A stretch of DNA of 64,000 nt, taken from Kitagawia praeruptora. Its lineage: Eukaryota; Streptophyta; Magnoliopsida; Apiales; Apiaceae. Shown in pieces: positions 1 to 12,187 of the stretch. A program made the translations under genes and the position numbers. Each line of letters begins with the position of its first letter. Positions within the stretch are counted from its first letter, which is position 1. The notes beneath the pieces were generated by a model. The model searched no databases. It had not been told where the DNA came from and saw only the letters and a program-made list of their open reading frames with translations. Location: NCBI GenBank assembly GCA_037693485.1, contig CM075354.1, forward strand, positions 157,877,501 to 157,941,500, written 5' to 3'.

Positions 1-1343
1 GCAACTGAGTGTTAGTATTGATACAGGTGGAGATAGGTTTCCTCAATGGAGTATGCAAGAAACCAGAGATTTCTTGATGATTCGGGCAGAACTCGACCCG
101 ACTTTCATGGAAACGAAACGAAACAAGCTTTTATGGGAACTGATTGCTACCAAAATGAAGGAGAAAGGTTATAATCGTAGCGCTGAGCAGTGCAAGTGCA
201 AGTGGAAGAATCTCGTCACCCGATACAAGGTACTATTGCTTTTTATTTCATTCATGACGGTTAATCTAGGCTGAAGTTCCGGCTAAACTCAAAATTTAGT
301 GGATAATTTTTTTAGTTCGATCCGATTGAACTCAAAATTTATGGTAAATTTTCTTTTTGTCCAGACTTTTAGTTATACTCAATAGGATCGATATTATATA
401 TAAATCTTGACTGACGTTCAAAAATTAACGATAATTTTTTTTATCCTGCCTAATTGAGAGTTTTAATTTCACCATCGATTTCATTCATACGCGTTTTTGT
501 GCAAGATTTGAAAACAGGCACACATGTATACGTATTCTTTTTATTTGTAACCATTCAATCATTGCTGGTTTTTAAATTGAACATGATTGATCTATTATAG
601 ACTGAGAGAAGTGATATATATATATAGCCTGCACCCTACAAGCAACAGATGTTGAATAGATACCCTATAGGCTTTAATACGAATGTTACTTTCCTTTTAC
701 GCGTTTTCTTGCAATACCAGTACAAATGATTTTTGAATAGATACCTTGTACAATTGTTGTTTAAATAGTGTTATTTTTTGTCGGAAAATGTGTGTAGGGA
801 TGTGAAACTATAGAGCCTGAAGGAATGAAGCAACAGTTTCCATATTACAATGAATTACAAGCGATTTTCGCAGCAAGGATGCAAAGAATGCTATGGAATG
901 AGGCAGAAGGAAGTGGTGCAGGAGGTTCTAAGAAGAAAGCTACACAAATGTCATCAGATGATGAGGACGAGAATGAAGAGAGCGACGGAGATCAGAAAGG
1001 AACTACAAGTGGAAAGAAAAAGAGGAAGACAATAAGCAAGCACGTTCCCGGAAGTAGCAGTGGAAATGTCTTGAAGGAAATGTTGGAAGATTTCATGAAG
1101 CAACAAGCTGAAATGGAAATGCAATGGATGAAAGCGTACGAGGCGCGAGAAGAGGAGAGGAGAATGAGGGAGATGGAGTGGAGGCAAAGAATGGAGGAGT
1201 TGGAGAAGGAGAGGATTATGATGGAGAGGAGGTGGAGGGAAAGGGAAGAGCAAAGAAGTGCGAGGGAAGAAGCTAGAGCGGAGAAAAGGGATGCTTTGAT
1301 TAATGCACTTCTTAACAAGCTTAGAAGGGAAGATAAATCTTAG
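1..1343 (+). CDS. GT-3-type trihelix transcription factor, 5' partial
   Basis: Two exons are readable: <1-229 and 798-1343, joined by a GT-AG intron (230-797). The frame is open from base 2, so at least 257 codons are present and the start lies upstream of the window. Exon 1 encodes most of the trihelix (Myb/SANT-like) DNA-binding domain, with DRFPQWS, FMETKRNKLLWE and AEQCKCKWKNLVTRYK. The splice restores YKGCETIEPEG, and exon 2 continues with QQFPYYNELQAIFAARMQ, the hallmark of the GT-3a/GT-3b group. An acidic stretch (SSDDEDENEESDGD) and a basic GKKKRKT probable nuclear signal follow. The C-terminal ~100 residues are a Glu/Arg/Met-rich helix, expected to be a coiled-coil dimerisation region. 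GT factors bind GT-element promoters in the nucleus; the target genes cannot be read here. The second exon alone could be mistaken for a separate gene starting at 825, but the upstream codons are in frame and conserved. Confidence 0.93.
230..797 (+). other. Intron of the GT-3-like gene
   Basis: The donor AAG|GTACTA at 229/230 and acceptor TGTAG|GGATG at 797/798 are canonical GT-AG sites, and the join keeps the frame. The intron is 568 bases long, very T-rich, and holds no other feature I can support. Confidence 0.88.
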
Positions 1344-2971
1344 TACACAGAAGAGTTAGTTAGCTAAGCGCTTGCTCTTATGTAGGATTTTATGTGTTTT
1401 TCGTCTAGATATCGATCTTCTCATTTTGGACGTGGAATTAAGGCTTGAGAGGTTTGTCTTTGAACTCTCTCCCTTGACATCTTTGCTAGGAATTGCAGTA
1501 TTTGGTAATTAATTTTATGCATGGTTTTAAAATTTGACTTGATATATTGGCATGGTTTTACATGATATTCGTCCATTTAGTGTTTTCATGAGCTTCATTG
1601 TCGACCTTATTATGTACGTATGCATACTACATATGCCAGATCGATATCAGTATCTGTGCCTGTCGATCGCTACAATTACAGGAAGAGAAAAAAACACTCT
1701 TGTCCTATATATTTTGCTTCCATTTTCGCTTTTTTTTTTTCAGTCTTTATGTCAACATGTGTACATATGTATGTGCCACATACATGCAATGCATCATGCT
1801 TGTGTATGTTTTTGTATTTAAGTAGCGACAAGATACCAAAATTTGTTCCCAAACAATGTCGCATTATCTCCAAGGGTATTAGGTATATGGATTAGCTAAA
1901 ATAATAGTTAGCTAAAATTTGCTGAACCTGTAAGGGGTTGTGCTCCAATGGTATTAATGGTTACCTATAATTCAAAAACAGTATATATTGTATTGGATGG
2001 GTAGGAATTGATTTAAATGGTATATGTTAATGTGTAGGTCTAGTTTAAATATGGCATAAAGTTGACATGGATGTTTTAGCTAATGACTACAACTCAACAA
2101 ATATAGAAGACGAGATGGAGGATATTTATAATTATTGCTAACAACTGATGGTTGGAGGACTATATTTTTTAATAATATGTATATTAAGGTGACACTTAGA
2201 CTTTTTAGCTAATAGATAGTAATGGTTGGAGATGCTTTGATCAATTCGGCAAATTCCATTAAATTTTTTTTTTCATTGATGTTGTTTATGTCAATACCAA
2301 TAATAACTTGGCATTTGAATTTTTCTTTGAAACTGCTAACATTTTCCTTTGTACTGCACTGTGCTGTGGCACGGGCATTACATGCCAGATTGCTTTGAAT
2401 TGATCTGTACAGGCCCCCGGGGCTTACCACAGCACCAAGGCGCCTCCAATTGGCCCCTCGTATATATTTTTAAATTTACATGCATGCATGTAGTGTATAC
2501 TATACTATCTTAATTTGGATCATTTTACAGTGCATATGTGATATATCTATAATCTATAATTGGTCCTTGTTAATTAAATAGTTTGTCATTCATGTTTATA
2601 CGCAGTGCTAATTCATTAATCTAGTCAGGAGAAAACATGAATACATAATACATACCGACGTTGTTTTGAATTTTGCTTAAGTTGATCTGTTGAGGAAGTT
2701 AGCAAATATTATTTTTAATTAATATGATAGTTTTTAATAAATAAATAACTATCATTTGATTATATTACATAACAAACAATTGCACAAATTAAGACATGAG
2801 TTGCTTCATTTCTTCTTTTGCATGAATTTCACCTCTATTTCTTAATATATTTTCTTATTCCTATCTCCCTTAGATATAGGTTATCAAAATTAAAGATAGA
2901 TTATCTGAGATGAAGAGTTGGATTCTATCAATGTCATGTCAGTGTCATGTCCTAGATTTTTAGGAAAGTCC
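1344..2971. other. AT-rich 3' flank of the trihelix gene, no gene seen
   Basis: The first few hundred bases after the stop are the likely 3' UTR of the trihelix gene. The rest is AT-rich sequence with only short chance reading frames. A GC-richer patch near 2410-2460 (containing CCCCCGGGG) and the motif CTCCAACCAT on the reverse strand near 2220-2235 resemble parts of MITEs, but I could not define ends. Confidence 0.5.
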
Positions 2972-2983
2972 GAGCATTACAAG

Positions 2984-4394
2984 TTTTTTTTTTATGAAAG
3001 GGGTAATTCAATTCATAAAAGTCATACGGCATCTACAAGAATGATCGAAATGATCAAACATAGAACAGGATGACATGCCTGTCTTCATAAAATGAGACAA
3101 ATAAACAGTGTGAAAAAAAGTGATATTTCAATAGATACTTGCTCTACGTTCAATATATTCTCCCTAGTCCATTTGAACTATCAACCACAAATGCAATTCG
3201 TATCAAGCTCTTATCCTTGAATTTGAACCAACTCTAACAAAAAAGGAGAGAAAATCACCCTCTCACCAAGGAGAGACCACAACCAAACAAAATGAAATAA
3301 CAACCTAGAAATCCAAACTGCAAATACAAACTAAAACAAGCAATCCTTAGATCCGGAGCGAAACCACAAAAACAAGAGAAACCGAATCGAAAATCTACAC
3401 GCTTGAATCGGAGAAGGACAACGGAAGTTCTGATGGTTTTAGATCTAAAACGAGACGAAAAACCGAAAATCAATTGAATCTCAAGGTATTTTTTATTTGT
3501 GTGGATCGACTCAAAACCAAATAGATCTAAGAAATAAATTCTAAGATGCTTGGATTTGGTTCAATTTTTATTGAAAATAAAAGAACAAAAAGAAAGTAAA
3601 GAGGGATTAGATGATTGGGGCAAGATTGGAGAATGGATGGATGGAGGAAAGAGAGATGGCCGATGGGTAAATATGAAGAAGGGGGGGCGGCGAAGAAAAG
3701 GGGAGGAGGGAGAGGAGGGAGGGGCGAAGAAAAAAGGGGTAGGGGGCGGCTGCTGCTAGGTTTAGAGAAGGAGGGGATTATTTATTGATTGTGGAGGACA
3801 ATCAATTCACACGCATGGGGGGTTATTATGGATCTGGAGTTGCTTTAATGGAGGAGCTAAGCGGTGGAGACGGCGGCTCTATTCCGAATTAAGATAAGTT
3901 TTCTTATGATTTTGTCCATACAAATCTGTTATCTTATAAAATTCGTAGTAAATTCATTACATGTTGGATTTTGATGATTTTTAATGATTCGGAAAGCTTG
4001 TTAAATTGCCTATAACTTTCGTTTTTTGAGTTTTCTCAGATTATATATCGATCGATTCTCGAAATCACAAAAAACAATCAGATCTCGCTTTTTCAGCATC
4101 AAGAAATCAAACAGCAGACGTTTTCTTTGATTCCCGATTCGTTATAAGTCCGTTTTTGACGAGCCATATATTTCCGGAAAGATATTTTTGTTATCTACAA
4201 CTTTCGTGTTTTGTGTTTTTTAAGAACAAATCGTTTAGATGGTTAAAAACGTCAAAAACAGATCTGGGCAGAATTTGAATTGTGAAGATTTTCAAGATTT
4301 TTGATGTAATCTTCGTGGTCGACTCTCATTAACCTTTTGAGTTTTGATCTGGTAAACAGTCTCTAGTACCAAAAAGAAAAAAATGAAAAGCATT
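2984..4394 (-). mobile_element. Non-LTR-type retroinsertion with oligo(A) end and TSD
   Basis: The insertion is bounded by near-identical 14-base direct repeats, GAGCATTACAAGTT (2972-2985) and GAGCATCACAAGTT (4395-4408). It begins on the + strand with a T run followed by a stretch which, read on the - strand, ends in CCCCTTTCATAAAA plus oligo(A), as in plant LINE 3' ends. The - strand has no intact reverse transcriptase frame. It contains a pyrimidine-rich, proline-coding patch (3670-3750) and A-rich sequence. It is best read as a 5'-truncated or non-autonomous LINE-mobilised copy. The body is not recognised, so the exact family is open. Confidence 0.6.
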
Positions 4395-4439
4395 GAGCAT
4401 CACAAGTTAATGTTTTTTGTATTGGGCTAAATAATTTTA

Positions 4440-4709
4440 CTCACTCCATTCTAAAATATATGTCTATTTTAAAAATTAATTTGTCCCATTTTATATGATT
4501 TTATTCTTCTTTCAATGTAAATTTAAGGGTAATTTCTCAAAACTATCCAAATATTTATTGTATCTAAAGTGGACTTTTTTAAATTTAACATTCTTCTCAT
4601 TTTTCAATGTATTAATTAAGAGTATTAGTTAAAAAAATTTATTCAATTAATTTGTCTTTTAATATATGTATTTTTTACAAAAGAAACATGTAAAATGGAA
4701 CGAAGCGAG
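4440..4709. mobile_element. Degenerate Stowaway-like MITE
   Basis: The left end CTCACTCCATTCTAAAATAT and the reverse complement of the right end (CTCGCTTCGTTCCATTTTAC) match at most positions and resemble the CTCCCTCCGTTC terminus of Stowaway/Tc1-Mariner MITEs. TA precedes the left end, but the right flank is no longer TA. The interior is AT-rich and non-coding. Confidence 0.35.
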
Positions 4710-5220
4710 AACATTGATGATTTTTCTTCCTTTACCAATTTATAGTCTTTCACGATTGTTCCCTCTCATATCCTTATCTTCTTTGAATTTTGTTCAAAAT
4801 TCTCTCTTATTTTATACTGAAAAAAGTTATTGAACCTTCTTTAGAAGTTACCGCACAAAGGGCAAGGTATATTATGCATGTTTATTAAGCTTCATGTTAG
4901 TACAGATGTAACGTAGATTTAAAAGTTAAAACTTTTAAACATGGTTAATTATTGTCAAAAAAAAACATGGTTAATTATAAAAAGTAGAGCAAGTTGAGAT
5001 TTATTGGTTGCAGATATAGTGATCAATTTGCTTTCTTAGAAAGGGACGGTCGATATGTCATTTCCTGAAAGGCACAAATAAAATTTTGACAAATACATTC
5101 GATAGGAAAAGGAATCATTTCAAGTTGAAATTTTAAATAATTTGTCATCCGAGAGTACTGTAACACGTCAGAAAACGAAGCCAATCGCCAAAAAAATGAG
5201 AGCACTGGTGATCGGCGACT

Positions 5221-5682
5221 TTGGACATTTTAATCGCCTTCTTCGATCTGTCTAATAACGATACCTCCAACCAACCAGATCACGTAGACGTTATCAGCAC
5301 ATCTCCCTCTCCCTTTTCCCTAAATGGTTTTCAGTTTTTGGCCCCGCAGGGACATGAACGAAGTTTGCCGGAGTCTTCGAACTCGCTTGAATCGAGAATT
5401 GGGATTTCAAAATTCGGCATAAAAAATGATAAATCAGTGATATGGGGTTGTAGAGCTTTGAAAGGCGAGTCGAATGGTGTGTACAACGTAACGGGGAAGT
5501 TACGCCTGAAAGAAAACGTAAAGATCGAAGTTTTTCGATCGGAATCGCCATTGTCTCCGTTTGGCGTGAGCTCTGAGATAACGTCAGCTGACGTCAGACA
5601 CACGGTTACAACATGCGTATCACATAACACGCTAGTGACAAAGGCGCATCTGGCAACAATTACGTCGTTGATAAAGGCGTAA
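5221..5682 (+). other. Unidentified 153-codon open frame, coding status doubtful
   Basis: An ATG-to-stop frame of 153 codons lies in a patch with more GC than its surroundings. Two other frames on the opposite strand are also open (5294-5551 and 5331-5630), which is typical of chance openness in a GC-richer repeat. The translation shows no motif I recognise, and its start (MDILIAFFDL) lacks clear support. The 3' half repeats short words such as GGCGT and TTACG. It lies in the part of copy A that has no counterpart in copy B, so it may be a transposed fragment. Confidence 0.15.
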
Positions 5683-6960
5683 CCATCTGTTACGTTTTTG
5701 ACAGAGGCGTGTCATAAGATACATTGATTGTGTAGGCGTGTGTGGTGGGTATTTTGGTCGGGTGTTCTGTCTCGTGGGTATTTTGGTTATGGAATAATAA
5801 AAAATGGTTATTTAGGACACTCACCCATTAAATAATCTAATTTTTTTAATTATATAATATATATAAATTTTAGTCTAATTAAAATTTAAAAGAAACATGT
5901 ATTTTGGGATTACATGAAGAAAAATTTGAAGGATAAGTTGTTCAAAGTCTAACAATACCTTAATAGTTCATCGGAATTTATAGTCTTTGACTTCATAGTT
6001 CATATATACTACACTTTTACGTAGAAACCAATTTCTCCTGTTCATCAACTATGAGTACTACATATAATCTGATTTGCTCTCACAATTTCTTGATCATCAT
6101 CACCATTCCAACCTACTCATAATTTGGTGTCGTATGCCTCTTGGGAATTTGGATTTAAGCCTATTTTCTTGTTAGTTTGTAAGAAAACGTGTCATTTTAA
6201 TTTTGTGCATGGTCAGAACTCCAAATAGATTAGCAACATTCATAGGCACCCATACATTTTGGTGGTTGTGGCCGTATCTTACTTTGCTCATTTTTCGGGA
6301 TGTCGTGAGTATTTTGTTGAGAATGAAACAAATGTAGGCCTTTAACTTAAAGCCCTACCTGATCGATGTTGTGATCAATGTGAATCTGATGTTACAATAG
6401 TGGTGGTCATCTTTAAGCTTGGACTTGATCTTGTACTTACATTTCTTTCTTTCTGTTGCAGCTAACACTTCTTCTCTTTATGTTCTTGACCACCACCGTA
6501 TCTTTATTTATCACCCCCTTTAACCCCATCTCATTGTTGTCAGCTGATCATCTCCATGTCAAAACAAACCACAAAGAATCTTCATTCTGTCGTTCGAATC
6601 TGGTTTGACTCTTCGATGCTGTGATTCTTCGAAAAATTGACCATATGGGTTGATAAGATCCATTTCGTAGCTGGCAATGGCTGGAGGCTTATCGGTCTTG
6701 CCACAAATCCAGCAGTTTTGTGACCTTTCACTTGTTTTTTTTTTTTATTTAAATTTAAATTTCCGATTCTGCGGTGAGATTGGAATCGGACGGGTGCATG
6801 GGGAGCTCCCCGAGCTAAAATCCTGCAAAGTTGCATTGTGTGATTCTGCTGTTACTGCAACAGACTAGCAGGTAAGAAATGGACACTAGTGTCGAGTTGT
6901 CTAGTATTAAACTTAAGGAGACAAGAATAAATTAATCCTCGATATTATGATAAATTAATA

Positions 6961-7273
6961 CTCCCTCTGTCCCATCCATTTCTTTACAATTTCCTTTTTG
7001 GACCGTCCCACCATTTCTTTACATTACCCAAAATAGTAAGTTTTAACACTATTACACCCACTACTTCACTTATTTTAACAATACTTTACACTATTTCACC
7101 CACTACTTAACTTATTTTAACATTAAAATCACTATTACACCCACTACTTCACTTATTTTAACAATAAAATCACTATTACATCCACTACTTCATTTATTTT
7201 AACAATATTACACCCACTATCCTTGGTCTCCGTGCCCAGCCCCCAGGTAAAGAACCTGGCGGGACAGAGGGAG
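6961..7273. mobile_element. Stowaway-family MITE
   Basis: The element is 313 bases long, with ends CTCCCTCTGTCCC and GGGACAGAGGGAG as inverted repeats. TA flanks it at 6959-6960 and 7274-7275, the Tc1/Mariner target duplication. The interior repeats ACACCCACTACTTCACTTATTT several times and is non-coding. A relative lies at 40581-40903. Confidence 0.88.
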
Positions 7274-7900
7274 TATTATTTATGAAAATTTTTGATCTCA
7301 ACGTAAAGACGATAATATCAGTTTAATATCAATTAATTAATAACCTTTATAAATTAATAAAATTCATGGTCGTAAAAATTGGTAATCGGTATAGATCGGT
7401 TGAGGTACCGATTTAAGATTAATCGGGTAATCAACGATTAGTTGGAAAAATTAATCGGAATATTAATCGGATATTATAATAATATTTAATATATTAGTCT
7501 AATTTACAATTAAACATATTATTTTAAATAAATTCACAGATGTCAAAAATCGAATTGATTGACTATTTTACAAAAGATTAATTGACTGAGTCGGGAATTT
7601 TTAGAACCATGATAAAATCTATATATCTCAATAATATTAAATTAGAGTGGTTCTACTGTACGAAAATTATTAAAAAGTACTCATGGGGTTATTGACGTAT
7701 TGGTATATATATGAATGGTGTGATAATTCGATGTGAGAATGAGATTTCGAGAAAATAATTACGGAGTACTACAATTTGTAGGCGGCCTCTCAAAGTGTGA
7801 AAGGACAAAGGTGCAGAGGGGGTTACAGTTGCAATACAATGCATGACAGAGCTGAGGAAGTTAAATATTTGTACTGGACTAAAAAGTTGTATAATATTGG

Positions 7901-8094
7901 CAGTGTTTTAGATTTCGGAAATCAGAACTATTCGATTGAGTTACCGATTTACGATTTATCGGATGATTTGGATGAAAAATCGGCGATTTATCGATGATTT
8001 TTGTAAAATCGGGTGAATCGGTTCCAAAATTTTGACCGATTTTTGACCGATTCATTGGCGATTTTTCAAAAATCGGCCGATTTCTATAACAATG
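7901..8094. mobile_element. hAT-type MITE with 8-bp TSD
   Basis: A perfect 8-base duplication, AATATTGG, sits at 7893-7900 and 8095-8102. The termini CAGTGTTTTAGATTTCGG and (reverse complement) CATTGTTATAGAAATCGG match at most positions and follow the hAT pattern CA-GTG. The 194-base interior is built of repeated ATCGG/CCGAT words and has no transposase. Confidence 0.8.
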
Positions 8095-8102
8095 AATATT
8101 GG

Positions 8103-8640
8103 AGATATATTTATGATTTTTATTCATTCGTAAATTTCACTTTAAACAACCAGATTTACGCTTCAGTATAGATTTTATGAGCCCGGATTCTCCGTCTCCT
8201 TCTTCATGTTCCCTGCTCTTTTGATATTAAAATAGTAATTGTGGCGGTCCCATTTTAAGGAATAAAAAAAAATATTATTTTATTAAAATGGGTCCCGTCA
8301 GAGTCACTCTTTTACACTATTTTTCAGAAACTTTTTCTGGAAAGAAAAGAAAAAAAAAATAAAAATTTGATTTCTTTAATTTGTTCCCAAAAGATGTTTG
8401 TAGAAAGAAAAGAAAAGATTTCTAAAGATTTGGAAAAAAATCATGTTATATTTGTCTATAAAATCTTCTTCCCACTTTTGGAAAGATTTAGAGAGAAAAA
8501 AAAATAAACTATTTTCAATTCATTTCTTTTCTTTTATTGATTCGGGAACATAGTGTTAATACAAAAAATTAGCAGGAAACACATAAGGGAGCATGAAGAA
8601 GGGAACACAGCATTCGGACTCAGATTTTATTGACAAAGTA
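8103..8640. repeat. AT-rich spacer with an imperfect inverted repeat
   Basis: The segments 8171-8220 and 8588-8630 are imperfect reverse complements, sharing CTTCTTCATG and TTCCCT; they enclose about 360 bases of A/T-rich sequence. This resembles a foldback MITE, but no target duplication could be fixed. A short hairpin (TCCCATTTTAA...TTAAAATGGG) occurs near 8248-8293. No gene is seen. Confidence 0.4.
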
Positions 8641-9009
8641 TATCAGCTTGAAATTTATTGGTTGAATTTTTGAACTTGCAGATATGGTGATCAATTTTTG
8701 AATTTTTGCCCCTCTTAATTACTATTTATAAGTTATTTATTTTAAAAAATTCATATTTATATACTTTTTTATAGAAAAAAATGTGTATGAAAAGTTTAAC
8801 ATTCATTTTTTGCAAAAATAAGTTACTTATTTCAAAAAAAAAATACATATTTCATAACTTTTTTAAAACAAATTAATTATTTTTTAAAAATAAAATAAGC
8901 TAAACGGGACCACCAATATGTCATTTTCTTAAATGCACAAATAATGTTTTGACAAATACATTCGAATATTCCATAGGAAGATGAATCATTTCAAGTTGAG
9001 ACTATTTGT

Positions 9010-9510
9010 TGTTATGCCATAATTTTGGCATGTCTAATAATCTCCCAAATTTCTAATAATATTAATTATTAATTCAGATTAATAATTATTACTTAATGTC
9101 TAAGTTTTATCCTCTCTCTGAAATGAGGAAAGAATCAATCTCAATCAATCAATAACGGAAATATCTCTAAACGATATTTTTCAAATCAGGAAGATATCAC
9201 AACGATAAGATTAAATCAGATAAAATCAATTATTACCCACATTAACGTAACTTATCCCTTAAGTCTCTCGGGATAAGCCCAATTAATTCACAGAACTGCG
9301 TGGAGCTTGATCCTATATAAACATATAGGTACGCAGGCATCTTGGGACGATATGGAATCCGATACATGAGACAAATCGAGACACCCGCCAAGTCCAGCCC
9401 CTCTTTTTTCATAAACCCTAAATCCCTAAAACAGCCACATACTCATAATTTCGTTCTACTATTCCAGCAACCCTCCGATTTCGTGTTGTTATGAAATTCC
9501 TCCAACAACA
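9010..9510 (+). repeat. Left LTR of the 2.7-kb element
   Basis: This 501-base terminal repeat starts with TG and ends with CA. It contains TATATAA near 9313 as a possible promoter box. It differs from the right LTR at about eight positions, roughly 1.6 percent. Confidence 0.88.
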
Positions 9511-10644
9511 TTTGGCGCTAGAAGGAGGGGCTTCTTTTAATTATTCGTGGAGGACGAATAATTCATAATTTATGATGTTCGAACACAATCAAAATGATTC
9601 GGACAGGATGGCGATGGAGGGACATCAACAATTACAAAAAATTAACATCGTAGCAGCAGATGGAGGATAAAATCATGATACAAGCGAAGAAAAGAAATCG
9701 AGAAAAAATGAAGGCCTGTAGTAGTCCATACGCGCCAGCAAAAGAGAGAACAGCACGCATGAGCAAATAGGGCAGCAACAAGAAAAAAAAAGATGGTGAA
9801 GCACGTTCCACAAGAAGAACAAGAGAGACATCTTATGTGAATTGAATTAACATACAAGATGCTTATTGCTTACTTGATTCCACCGGGACCTTACAAAATA
9901 AATTGGAAGGGACGTGAAAATTGGAGGTGACACTGACACACGAGGCTACGTGGATTGTAAAAAAAAAAAAAAAAAAAAAAAAGGAGAAAATGAAACGACA
10001 AACATGAACAGATCCCGCGTGGATACTCCGAAGTCCGAACAGCAGGAAATGGAAAAATAAAGAAGAGAACGAAAAAATAAAGATAAGCTTTCCTAATTCT
10101 TATTTTTAATTTTCTGAAAATTATTTATATCCTGCCACGCATACATATGATTTATGTTTTTTAAATATTTTTCAGGAAAAATATTTATTATTCAAAAAAT
10201 TCGTGTGAGCAATATATTTTTATGCTTATAAAATTATTTCGATTTAAAAAATATCGTACGAGATATTTATGCTGGAGATATTTATGCTGATTGATTGTGG
10301 ATATTTATGACCTGATGAATTGCGGATTTATTTTACAATCTCATACGAGCTGCATCTTTTAAAGAAGAAAAAATTACATATGCGAGACGCATAATTTTGT
10401 AAAAGATTTTCTACACAGAAAATGAGCATTATTTTCGAAGAAAATAAATATCGCGACACTCTTAAAAGAGCATATTTATTACTGCGTTTGGATTTGCAAA
10501 AGATTTTTCATATATCGTCGCGATAGTACATATATGTCAAAAATATTTTCAAACTTGCGAACTAAATTGTCAAGTAGGGTAGCCTGGACAAGCTATAAAT
10601 CTCGCAATGCAACATGCTTAGTAAAGTGCAGCACCCTCTGGATT

Positions 10645-10785
10645 ATTGAAGGCCCATGAGATATCGCTATATATCGAATGGGTGGAGGCATCCCTATGCA
10701 AACTATCTTTATTGAAGGCCCATGACCAGATCTTGAGCTCAAGGTCGCATGGGTGGGAAGGCATCCCTATGCAAAATATCTTTCA
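10645..10785 (+). repeat. Internal ~70-bp tandem duplication
   Basis: The words ATTGAAGGCCCATGA and GGCATCCCTATGCAAA each occur twice, about 70 bases apart, inside the non-coding body of the 2.7-kb LTR element. The two units differ in the middle. They create most of the chance open frame in this area. Confidence 0.6.
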
Positions 10786-11196
10786 GACATGCACAGCCAG
10801 CGCGCGTGCAAAGTTCACCAGAATTACATCTACAGCTCTTAGTGAAGACTCCGCCAGACACATCCTTATGTGGTTGCATCAGACACTTGAAAAGCGTGTA
10901 TGCCAATTCGGGATATATACAAGCGCTAAGGTCCTAACTAGACAACAAGGATGGCAAAGGATTTCAAAAATATTATTTATGCTCGCACATTTGAAAACCT
11001 TGGCAAATATATATCTTATAGTGGACATCGCATGCTTTCACATTTGCATTCGCATACGCCTAAAGAGCATAGTGGTGCTCTAAATGTTTTTCTAATCATC
11101 TATTTTCAGTTTTTTCAGTGACTCAAGAAATTTGGAAGCTTGAAGAATTTTTAATTCTCCACTGCAGCAAGCTACACTGAAGAACTGGGGGCTAGT

Positions 11197-11698
11197 TGTT
11201 ATGCCATAATTTTGGCATGTCTAATAATCTCCCAAATTTCTAATAATATTAATTATTAATTCAGATTAATAATTATTACTTAATGTCTAAGTTTTATCCT
11301 CTCTCTGAAATGAGGAAAGAATCAATCTCAATCAATCAATAACGGAAATATCTCTAAACGATATTTTTCAAATCAGGAAGATATCAAAACGATAAGATTA
11401 AATCAGATAAAATCAATTATTACCCACATTAACGTAACTTATCCCTTAAGTCTCTCGGGATAAGTCCAATTAATTCACAGAACTGCGTGGAGCTTGATCC
11501 TATATAAACATATAGGTACGCAGGCATCTTGGGACGATATGGAATCCGATACATGAGACAAATCGAGACACCTGCCAAGTCCAGCCCCCTCTTTTTTCAT
11601 AAACCCTGAATCCCTAAAACAGCCACATACTCATAATTTCGTTATACTATTCCAGCAACCCTCCGATTTCGTGTTGTTACGAAATTCTTCCAACAACA
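11197..11698 (+). repeat. Right LTR of the 2.7-kb element
   Basis: This 502-base repeat matches 9010-9510 with about eight differences including a one-base length change. It is followed directly by the TTTGT target duplication. Confidence 0.88.
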
Positions 11699-12187
11699 TT
11701 TGTCAACAAATTTTATCCACCACTTGTACAGAAGTACTTTAAGGATCAATTTTCTAATATGTGTTCAAACTTCAAAAACACATGATAAGTATTTAAATTA
11801 CATTTTTTAACTGATTTATTTTTATTAATAATAACAGGTTACGAAAATTCCAATCAATTATATCTGTCAATTAATAAAAAAATAGTTGTTAAATTATGTT
11901 ATTGGACACGCACTAAAAAAATAAATTGTTCAAATTCCAACCATAACTTGATGGTCATCGGATTTTATAGTCTTTGAATTCGTACCATATTTTTCTTCAG
12001 AAACCAACCTCTCCTCTTCATCAACATTTCAACCTTCTCATAATCTGATTTGCTTTTACAGATTCTTGATTATCATCAGCATTTCAACCTTCTCATAATT
12101 TGGTGCAGAATGCCTCCTGGAATTTGAAATTTAAGCCTATTTTCTTGTAATTATAAAGGAAAACATGTCAACACCTCTTGGTGTAGG

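Larger units (their letters stand above)
4981..7870. repeat. Copy A of a diverged tandem duplication
   Basis: Blocks of this region recur in the same order further right. The block at 4990-5135 matches 8640-9000, 5930-6170 matches 11900-12145, 6310-6900 matches 21515-22035, and 7792-7850 matches 40497-40556. Shared words include TGACAAATACATTCGA, GTAGGCCTTTAACTTAAAGC and GGCAATGGCTGGAGGCTTAT. Copy A carries two small MITEs and a unique 5150-5900 section lacking a partner in copy B. No long conserved reading frame runs through the shared blocks: both copies have stops in all frames I checked. The unit therefore looks like gene-flank, UTR or decayed gene sequence rather than an active coding gene. 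Block ends are approximate. Confidence 0.7.
9010..11698 (+). mobile_element. Non-autonomous LTR retrotransposon (2.7 kb)
   Basis: Two direct repeats of about 500 bases enclose 1.69 kb. The element starts with TGTTATGCC, ends with CAACAACA, and has the target duplication TTTGT at 9005-9009 and 11699-11703. A primer-binding-like TGGCGCTAGAAGGAGGGG follows the left LTR and a purine tract (ACTGGGGGCTAGT) precedes the right LTR, giving a + orientation. The interior encodes no gag, protease, integrase or reverse transcriptase. The longest frame (10646-11083, 145 codons) matches nothing I know. A 23-base A run lies at about 9960-9981. The layout suggests a gypsy-like element mobilised in trans. Confidence 0.88.

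Noticed and set aside
954..1318. Two - strand frames and a second + frame within the trihelix exon
   Set aside because: They are shadows of the Glu/Arg-rich coding exon and show no family motif.
1552..1895. Overlapping + and - frames of 65-91 codons
   Set aside because: Low-complexity hydrophobic translations in T-rich DNA, with no conserved motif or splice support.
3550..3759. Frame of 69 codons rich in Gly, Lys and Glu
   Set aside because: It arises from the purine-rich patch of the retroinsertion; the element strand is the opposite one.
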